Assembly: GCA_021029095.1 (NCBI GenBank)
Contig: JAJOHG010000471.1
Location: 1 to 17,972 of the forward strand
Length of the DNA stretch: 17,972 bases
Source: Phellopilus nigrolimitatus
Taxonomy: Eukaryota; Basidiomycota; Agaricomycetes; Hymenochaetales; Hymenochaetaceae
Reading direction: 5' to 3'
Positions within the stretch are counted from its first letter, which is position 1. Every line of letters starts with the position of its first letter. Below are positions 1 to 6,846 of this stretch, piece by piece. Below the pieces are notes generated by a model that was not told where the DNA came from, did not search any database, and was given only the letters and a program-made list of their open reading frames with translations. Position numbers and translations under genes: made by a program.

Positions 1-285
1 TCGTAGATTTGGGGAGATGCTCAGAAAGTAAATTAAACATCGTCATTTCTCTTTCTGTGAACGAAAGTCTGGGCAAGAAGCCGACGAACTCTGTGCGATA
101 AGGAAGAGGATTTGATGGAACAAATTGGCTCAGAACCTAAGCACTACATGGCGGAGTCGGGGGACGGTGCTGCAATGTTGAGGCACGCAGAGCTGCAGAG
201 GGAAAGAAAAATACGAGAAATGGTAGTATAACTTTGTACATACAGCACATGTACATGTAATCCTTATGTAATACGTTCCGGATTA

Positions 286-337
286 CACCTGGACCCACAG
301 AGCGAGCCGAGCCGATTACAGTCGACGCCGAAGAAGC
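286..337 (-). repeat. Left arm of a dispersed inverted repeat (partner 1348-1399)
   Basis: 52 bp matching the reverse complement of 1348-1399 at 51 positions; the one difference is T here against C in the partner. Diverged similarity continues outward from here toward position 50 and, in the partner, to about 1580. One gap of about 45 bp lies around 145-190. Similarity also continues weakly inward. This is therefore an edge of a larger old repeat, not an isolated hairpin. Confidence 0.8.
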
Positions 338-1005
338 GTATTGCTTGTCGCTCGCAAGACTGCATGCTCTGGCCAAGCTTTATAGCATACCAGATCACTT
401 TACTGGCGCTGCGACGCCGCGAAAGGCCAGTCTTTTTGGCCCCTTTTCTCGGTGGCGCGATGCGGACGTTAGAAGACAGGGCGTCCCCGAGAACGCACGA
501 GAAAGAAAGTGCGGAGCGCATACACGCCTCCTCTGCTGAACTGATTCTTCGCGCCACCGATCCGACGCCCCTTGGCCCCCATTTCCATGCCTACTACCGC
601 AGGCCGCCGCGCCCTTTAGAACCTGGAGTCGCCTTATTTCATCCGTGCGTTTGCAGCCACATGCGCAGCACTGGGAACGCGCTTGGCGTTGCTTCGTCCG
701 GGACAAGACGTATTCTCTGGATTACCGTTGCGCGCACACGCATTGCAACGCGCCCCGCGATGGTTGGCCGGGCTGTGCTTCCTTCTCCGATGCGTATTAT
801 ACATGGCCGCCCCATGTTAATGCACCCGGCAGCGTCAGTGTAGGTTTTACTTCAGTCATGGGCGCGGGAGAACCTACACACGCAATCAAAGCTCGCACGT
901 ATCTCTGAGATGACGGCCAGGAGAATATCACCGAGCACGTCCCTCCGGGGACCTTTTCGGCATGCTTGATGCTGCCCCCCTTGCTCGTCCCCCCACCTGA
1001 TTATG

Positions 1006-1106
1006 TGCGATTTTGTATATAGGCTGCATGCTGTGTCCGAAGGCGCCCCCCCTCCTGCCTTCTGTCTTCTGCCTTCTATCCGAAGACGCGCTCGCGTCTC
1101 CGAAGG
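1006..1106 (-). repeat. Second diverged repeat family, inverted copy (partner 1874-1996)
   Basis: Read on the minus strand, it shares with 1874-1996 an ordered series of blocks: CCTTCGGA, CTTCGGATA, GAAGGCAGAA, AGGCGCCT, a CATGC block and a CCTATA-ACAA block, with short gaps between them. Alignment was by eye. Confidence 0.55.
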
Positions 1107-1347
1107 AAATTTTAATTTTTTGCGGGCCTTTCATTGGCACGGTACTCAGCGCTGGCGGTTAGCATGCGCACCCGCTCCACGAGACGGAGTCAAACGCAGT
1201 TCGACGGCCTCTGGGACCCAAGCACCGAGAACGCCATGCGCTTTCTTCGCGCGTTGAAATGTATAGCACCTGCAGTTCCTAGCTCATTGAGAAGTTAATC
1301 TGTGCTCTGAAGCTTGTCCACAGCTTGAATTTGCGAAAAAAAAAAAG

Positions 1348-1399
1348 GCTTCTTCGGCGTCGACTGTGATCGGCTCGGCTCGCTCTGTGGGTCCAGGTG
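1348..1399 (+). repeat. Right arm of a dispersed inverted repeat (partner 286-337)
   Basis: See partner. This copy begins just after an 11-A run (1336-1346). It is more GC-rich than the left copy in the diverged extension, which would fit C-to-T type decay of the left copy. Confidence 0.8.
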
Positions 1400-1873
1400 C
1401 AGCCCGAGGCTTATTACATATGGACTACATGTGCACACAACGTTGTATTCTGGCTTCTTCGTTCTCCTCTGCAGCGCTTAGGTTCTCAGTTTCGGCTTGT
1501 TGAGCTCGCTCCTTCCCAATGCTGCGCAGAGCTCTCCGGCTTCTCGCCCGGGCCCTTCGTCCAGAAAGGCGCAAGACGCTTCCGCCGCGCACCTCCCAGT
1601 CGCCGCCGTGCCCCTTATCGCGGCGCACGCGCGGGCACAGAGCAGCACAGTCCGCCCGCTTCGAAGCGCAGGTCAAGTTACCTGCGTAGTTACCAAGGGG
1701 CTGGAAGCTCAGGCTCTGAGAAGCGGCCGTGGTGGCGTTCTCGGTGCGCGCGCGGCCCCAAATGCCGGCGGCGGGCAGCGCCGCCGACTTCGCGTAAACG
1801 CTCTCCGGTGGAGTTTAATAAGTGCATACATATGCAGTACATAGGTCAGTAGCCAACCCGTTTGAAAAGCATC

Positions 1874-1996
1874 CCTTCGGACGCGCCCGGCGTGCCTTCG
1901 GATAAGTGAGAGAGTTAGAAGGCAGAAAGCGGGAGAGAAGAGAGAAGGCGCCTGAGGGCACAACTCATAAACATGCTACCTATACACAATGCCGAC
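1874..1996 (+). repeat. Second diverged repeat family, direct copy (partner 1006-1106)
   Basis: Shares the ordered blocks listed for 1006-1106. It is longer, mainly through an extra stretch of about 10 bases after CTTCGGATA. Confidence 0.55.
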
Positions 1997-3087
1997 ATAG
2001 ACAGGCGCGGCATGCGCGACAGCGCCGCGCAAGGCCCCGGGGAGTGCGTCCGGCGATCGTGCCCTGCCCCGTCGCCTCTAAGACATATGTACATCCATCG
2101 GTTGCGTGCATATACAGTGGCCCGCAGGAGCCTTGCAAAGGTGCACGATCGTCGGATTTGGATGCTCGCGGTCCGAGATCTTTATTGCTTCGCTCAGAAC
2201 TGCATATGCGGAGGTCTGTTATACACTAGATACATGTACGCATGTGTACAACAATACAGAGTTGAACAGGATATCAAGGGAATAGCGCTTACAACATTAC
2301 TTCAACCGAGTCTAAGGAGATTCTGCTTCCCTCTCCACATTTCTTGAATTTTCTTCGCTTGTGGGAAGGTACGAGACCGCCAAACACCGGAGCCTGCGAA
2401 CGCTAGCGTAAGGAGCATCCCTTCAGAGTGTACACGGAGGTTCAGCCGAAGCAAGCCTAAGCAAGATTCGTGCCGGCCACTGTATGTATGTATGCACGTA
2501 GACTCTTCTGCGCGGCCGAAACATACATGTTGTGTGCCTGCGCCGGCGCCGCCGGCGTAGTAGCACATACGCGCGGCTGCCGTCTACTGTTTCTGTCCGG
2601 GGGCGGCTGCACGGCGCGGGCGTGCGGTTGTGCGGGTTCAAAGCGTGCGGCGGCGCGCGGTGGGCATGGCGACGGGGGCCGCGGGTCGGACGAGGGAAGA
2701 AACGGTTTAGCAGAGGCGCGCTCCGAGCTTGTTTGTAAACGTTCGCGGAAACGACCCCCCCCCCTCTTTTTTGAGTTCACGGCCGGTTCCGCTGGCTTCT
2801 GGCTACCTATGTATCTATCGAATGGAGGCTGCGCCGAGCGCCGCTGCTGTCGTCTATCATATGCGTTCGAGTTTCTGCGCAGATATTGGGTCGCATATCC
2901 AAACGCGCCCGGGCCGGGGGCTCCAGCCCAACCCAACCCAGCGCGGGCCGCCCGTCCCCGTCTCTGATCGACAAGGCCTCCCCGAATCCGGGGCGCACAC
3001 GCAGACTAGTAATAGTAGAGAGGAGATCAAAGCACCGGTAAGTATAGTCAGTCTCAGTCCTAACAGCAACAAGAAACGTGAAAATTA

Positions 3088-3142
3088 GAGTGTTTTTAGA
3101 GGTCTTCGCACTTGAATTTCGCCGACTTATGGCGACTACTAT
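3088..3142 (+). repeat. Left terminal inverted repeat of the MITE-like element
   Basis: 55 bp, identical to the reverse complement of 3330-3384. Confidence 0.9.
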
Positions 3143-3329
3143 TATTAGCTAGGCGAGGGTAAGCGAAGGAGCCCGCTGGAGCCCATGCAAATCATTAGAA
3201 AAAAGTTGTTGTGACCCGCGCGTGACTCGGCATACTTTTCGCTACAGACGGGCCAGCAAAAATGTTTGCGTGACTTCCGCAGTATCACACCTCTAGCCGG
3301 GCTCCATCGCCTACTCGGCTATTCTAAAG

Positions 3330-3384
3330 ATAGTAGTCGCCATAAGTCGGCGAAATTCAAGTGCGAAGACCTCTAAAAACACTC
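3330..3384 (-). repeat. Right terminal inverted repeat of the MITE-like element
   Basis: 55 bp, identical to the reverse complement of 3088-3142. Confidence 0.9.
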
Positions 3385-4634
3385 TATTCTTGAGTCCCCC
3401 CCGCACACTACTTCTAGCTCGTTCCCCCGCGATTCGAACCGTCTTCGCAGTGCACCCCCCGCGTTACCCCACGGGGCGCCCGGCTCCGACCCGGGCCCCT
3501 GGCACCCGTTGATACATGTATGTAATTAGCGCCGGATCGGCGGGCGGGGCCTGGAATGGCATGACATGGGGCGCGCGGGCGGACGGGCGGGCCCCGCGCG
3601 TAAACGTTGAGGCGCGCGAACGCACGTCTTTCTGGGTGTACATGTACCGGTGTACATATTTTGTAAGCTACGGCGGACCGGCCAAGAAAGGAAGGCACGA
3701 CAAACGACTTTAATTTCCCTTTTCGGTTACGTGCTACGCAACATGTTAAATCCACATGTACATGTACATGTATAATCCGAGACACGGGCGGGGATAAATC
3801 TGTAATTTAAGCGCTGTCTCGCCCGCCCCGCCTAAATCGGCGGCTGAGCAGCGAGCGTCGCTCGCTCGCTCGCTCGCGCCGGGCCGGACGTGTATGTATG
3901 ACTCACCCGCGCTGCATATGGGCGGCGAAACACTCAACGGAGCCTATCAGAGTACATGTATCAGAACGGGGAGCTAGCCCAGGCACGGCCCCACAGCAGC
4001 GATCTGGGGGACGGTTTCACGGGCGGACAGACGGCGTGGGCTGCCCAGGCTGGGTCTGTCAGCGCGCGTTTGTCATTTTTTTTTCGGCCTTTTTCTAGGC
4101 GTTTTACGTGTATACGTTCTACATTGGCATTGGCATTTTTTCCGCTGCGGCGTTTTGCAGAGGGCTTTTTTCTTTTTTTTTCTCTCTGGGCCGGGGGCGT
4201 TTTCTGATCTTTGTTTTTGCGTTTTTGCGTTCTTTTTTACGAGGGAGAAAGCGAGAAACGGGCTTTTTCTGCCGCGGAGCTTGGAGAAATACGTGTTCGT
4301 TGCGCAGCCGCGGAGGTCGTGGTCCTTTTCATTTCATTTGCATTTCCCAGCCGTGCTCCGAGGACAGGGCAGGCCTGTCGACGGCCGCGCGCCGATCCTA
4401 TTCAAATACATACATGTATGTATGTACAGCGGCGCCGATGCCATGCACGCGTACGTACGTACACGTACTGCATTGCATTTGCATTGCATTGCATGCTTAA
4501 ATACCGCGACCCGACCGACCGCGCCAGACCGCGCGCGAGCCAGACTCGCGATGGGCGGTAACGGCATACGCACTTGGGGCGCGCCCCGCCCTGGCCGGCC
4601 GGACCTGTACCTGTGCGCAGCTCCGCCCGCCACC

Positions 4635-4656
4635 TTTTTTTTTTTTTTTTTTTTTT
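4635..4656 (+). repeat. Homopolymer run of 22 T
   Basis: Uninterrupted T run, A-rich on the minus strand. It could be the poly(A) tail trace of a retroposed sequence inserted on the minus strand, but no retrogene body was identified beside it. Confidence 0.9.
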
Positions 4657-4885
4657 CTTGGATCGGGCGCGCGATGTGGTGTGGGGCCGCCGGCGTTTTC
4701 GTGTGCATGTGCGTGCGTGGGCTTGCGGATTGGTGGTTGGTAGTGATTGTCAGATCGGGCGCGCGCGCGCGCGTGCTTTGTGGGGGTGGGGCGGCTGCTT
4801 TGTCTGGAATAAGAAAATAAGAGACAGAGAGAGAGACGGATCGGGCGGGTTTCGGTTTCAGATTCAAGAGGTGTGTGGGGGGTGC

Positions 4886-4916
4886 GGAGATATGGAGATA
4901 TGGAGATATGGAGATG
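4886..4916 (+). repeat. Minisatellite, about 4 units of GGAGATAT
   Basis: Near-perfect 8-bp tandem units, followed by a GTATG repeat at about 4935-4961. Confidence 0.9.
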
Positions 4917-5043
4917 AAACGGCACGCACATAACTATGTATGTATGTATGCATGTGTGTGTGTTTTGTTCGCGTTCCCGGGTTGGCGAACGATAGCGACG
5001 GTGGCGCACGCGCCGGCTATCTACTGCTACTAGGGGGGCTCCT

Positions 5044-5079
5044 TAGATATAGATATAGATATAGATATGGATATGGATG
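5044..5079 (+). repeat. Microsatellite (TAGATA)n passing into (TGGATA)n
   Basis: Six-base units; the last two carry an A-to-G change. Confidence 0.9.
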
Positions 5080-5231
5080 CGCCCGATTTTGGTGTTTAAT
5101 GTCGGCTGGGCTTCTAGCGCGGGATGTGTGTGTGTGTGTAGCGCGCGCACCGGGTTTGGGAGGTTGGAGTAAAAACACGAGAGCGGGGGGAAAGGCGAAG
5201 ACGGGAAGAAGGTAGTAAACACCGCCTGGTG

Positions 5232-5249
5232 TGTCTGTCTGTCTGTCTG
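5232..5249 (+). repeat. Microsatellite (TGTC)n
   Basis: Four perfect TGTC units plus a partial unit. Confidence 0.9.
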
Positions 5250-5414
5250 CGGCGGTAGGGGATAGTGTGTGGTGCGGGGAGGGAGGGGCGCGGATATAGT
5301 GGGTGGCGGGAAATGTACACGGTGTGCCGCAGGGGCGGTGGGTCCGAGAAGACGACGCGGGGATTTTGCGCTGCGCCACGGCGCGTAGGGCAGAGCAGAG
5401 CAGAGGGGACGCGC

Positions 5415-5459
5415 GAGGGAGGGAGGGAGAGCGAGAGAGGGAGCGAGAGCGAGAGAGAT
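5415..5459 (+). repeat. Purine tract of GAGGGA and GAGC units
   Basis: Almost all-purine on the + strand, directly before the 28-bp palindrome. Confidence 0.8.
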
Positions 5460-5468
5460 ATGCGACGC

Positions 5469-5496
5469 GATCGCGCTGATCGCGATCAGCGCGATC
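5469..5496. repeat. Perfect 28-bp palindrome
   Basis: Starts GATCGCGCTGATCG and equals its own reverse complement over all 28 bases; flanking bases do not pair. It is built from nested GATC and GCGC units. It could bind a dimeric protein or simply be a chance expansion of GATCGC units. Confidence 0.9.
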
Positions 5497-5675
5497 CGGG
5501 GCGCGGGAGCGGGGGCTGTAGTAAGTAGTTCTAGTACTAGTAGTTACTAGCAGAAACGCGCGCCTGGATTTCGCGGGTTTATAGCCGGACCTACGGACAC
5601 CACGGTGGCATTTATGGGAGAAGCCGCCGAAGCGGGAAGCGGGGGAGATGGAGTTGGGGGCTTATGTAAGAATCT

Positions 5676-5750
5676 GGGGAAGGGGGAAGTGGGAAGGGGA
5701 AGGAAGAAGGAAGGAGAAGGAAGGAGAAGGGAGTGGGGGAGGGGAGGAGC
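5676..5750 (+). repeat. GGAAGG/GGAGAAGG purine repeat
   Basis: Irregular repeats of GGAAG and GGAGAAGG units, almost pure purine on the + strand. Confidence 0.8.
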
Positions 5751-5874
5751 CGAATGCGAAAATGTGGGTGCGCGCGCTTCGGACGGCCGGTGATTGGTTG
5801 TTCGGCTGGGGCTCGGCGCTGTTCCTGGATTTGATTGCGTGTGGGGGTGTTTGGAGGGCGAGATCTTTCTTGCC

Positions 5875-5899
5875 GCTGCTGCTGCTGCTGCTACTGCTG
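5875..5899 (+). repeat. (GCT)n microsatellite
   Basis: About eight triplets with one ACT interruption; no gene supports a coding role. Confidence 0.85.
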
Positions 5900-5943
5900 T
5901 GCTTCTTCGGGAGGTGTGCGCAGCGTGGCGGAGAAGAGGAAGG

Positions 5944-6069
5944 CGAAGGGAAGGGAAGGGAAGGGAAGGGGAAGGGGAAGGGGAAGGCTGGAGATGGGAT
6001 AGGATGGGATGGGATGGGATGGGATAGGATGGGACGGGATGGGATGGGATGGGATGGGATGGAGATGGA
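5944..6069 (+). repeat. GGGAAG array passing into a (GGGAT)n array
   Basis: First half is GGGAAGG/GGGGAAGG units to about 5988; second half is about 12 GGGAT units with scattered GGATA and GGGAC variants to 6061, ending in GGAGATG units. Many closely spaced G triplets on the + strand make G-quadruplex or R-loop formation possible. It ends about 235 bp before the TATAAAA box. Confidence 0.9.
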
Positions 6070-6304
6070 GATGAATGAAAGATGTGAGTACGTATGGAAT
6101 AAATGTAATGTAATGTAATAGTTGTCTTGGCCTGGGGCACGCCGATGCCGGCTAGGTCCATTTTTCTTTTCGTGCTTTCTGCGGGGAGAACGAGAGAACG
6201 TTTTCCGCCTGGTTTCCGCCTCACAGTTCGTGCATACAGCCAACTGGATGCGCATTTTACGCTGATCTGGCTGCCGTCGAGGGGGGCGGACGAACGGGGG
6301 CGGG

Positions 6305-6311
6305 TATAAAA
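6305..6311 (+). promoter_or_regulatory. TATA box candidate upstream of the bHLH gene
   Basis: TATAAAA in a GC-rich setting, 536 bp before ATG 6847. If used, the 5' leader would be about 500 nt and would include several short upstream ATGs, among them an ATG-TGA start-stop at 6566-6571. AT-rich patches at about 6632 and 6650, followed by a CT-rich tract at about 6676-6700, are alternative core-promoter positions nearer the gene. Confidence 0.4.
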
Positions 6312-6846
6312 GGGGAAAAGGAATTGGCGGTTACGCATTGCGGGGAGATAAACATTACAGTTTGCGCGCCCCCGGCCACCAGTTCATCGTCCCCGTTCCC
6401 GTCCTCCGCACCCCGTCCGCATACATACATGCATACATACAGCCTCGCCCGCCCAGGCCGCCACGCAGCCCGGCGTGCAAGCCGAGCGGCGCAGGCTTCT
6501 CCATGCCGGCGACATACATATCTACTGTGTGTTACAGTATTAGTGAGCAAGCGTGCAGCCAAGAGATGTGACGGCGGCCCCCCTGCCACCGTGCTTACGC
6601 GAGGGATTCGATCTCGATCGTGGGGCGGGTACCTAAATATAGGGCGGGGTTATAACAATGGCAAGGGCTATAGCGCCTCGCTCTTCCTCCTTCCCTCCCA
6701 AGCACCGTCTGACGGCCCGCCAACCTACAAGCCATCCAAATCATCTTCATCTTCGTCTACATCTTCATCCCGCTCCTCGTCGTTCGTCGTCTTTGTCGTC
6801 GTCGTCTGCCACGGCGTGCGCACCCCGCACCCGCCCTCCCCCAGCC
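6312..6846 (+). promoter_or_regulatory. Presumed promoter and 5' leader region of the bHLH gene
   Basis: The region between the TATAAAA box and the chosen start. It holds a (CATA)n patch at about 6420-6440, a pyrimidine-rich stretch before the gene, and an ATG at 6658 that is in frame with the bHLH gene without an intervening stop. I saw no CACGTG E-box here, so self-regulation through its own class-B site is not supported. No other gene is evident. Confidence 0.4.

Larger units (their letters stand above)
1..3087. other. Gene-free, repeat-derived region
   Basis: I see no supported gene. The open frames are short, overlap on both strands and match no family. The region holds the two inverted repeat families described separately, a possible third diverged inverted pair (about 2103-2140 with 2461-2500, sharing a TACAGTGGCC core), many TACATGTA/TGTATG motifs, and the left flank of the MITE-like element. 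Confidence 0.6.
3088..3384. mobile_element. MITE-like non-autonomous DNA transposon (297 bp, 55-bp perfect TIRs, TA duplication)
   Basis: The two ends, 3088-3142 and 3330-3384, are exact reverse complements over 55 bp, starting GAGTGTTTTTAGAGG and ending in its complement. Similarity continues imperfectly inward to about 3175 and 3294. A TA dinucleotide borders each end (3086-3087 and 3385-3386), as expected for target-site duplication by Tc1/mariner-type transposases. The interior has no open frame of useful size, so it would have to be mobilised in trans. Perfect ends suggest recent insertion or recent amplification. Superfamily assignment is inferred from TA duplication and size only. Confidence 0.85.
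3385..5414. other. Gene-free stretch with simple repeats and T-rich tracts
   Basis: No supported gene. Contents: TACATGTA-type palindromes at about 3513, 3640, 3753 and 4408; a GCTC repeat next to an 8-bp-arm hairpin (3850-3877); T-rich sequence at 4070-4270; a TTGCA repeat at about 4469-4496; and the simple repeats listed separately. The 22-T run on the + strand (4635-4656) and GC-alternating tract (4759-4773) are typical of assembly-difficult intergenic DNA. Confidence 0.6.
5497..6304. other. Purine-rich region upstream of the bHLH gene
   Basis: No supported gene. The long minus-strand Ser/Pro frame through it (5547-6338) is the translation of purine/pyrimidine repeats. Tracts rich in GGGAAGG, GCTGCT and GGGAT dominate 5640-6070. 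After 6070 there is about 230 bp of ordinary sequence before the TATAAAA box. Confidence 0.55.

Noticed and set aside
3430..3500. Possible minus-strand tRNA, from a GGTTCGAATC T-loop-like motif
   Set aside because: The T stem does not pair beyond one base and no acceptor or anticodon arm can be formed.
4635..4656. Poly(A) tail of a retrotransposed copy on the minus strand
   Set aside because: No coding or target-site duplication evidence beside the T run; a simple homopolymer is enough.
5547..6338. 263-codon minus-strand Ser/Pro/His frame
   Set aside because: Made almost wholly from GGGAT, GGGAAG and GCT repeats; repeating SHPIP-type peptides reflect the microsatellite.
6312..6846. Self-regulation of the bHLH gene through CACGTG
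   Set aside because: I found no CACGTG in the upstream region; the ones noticed lie at about 15426 and 16018, too far away to assign.
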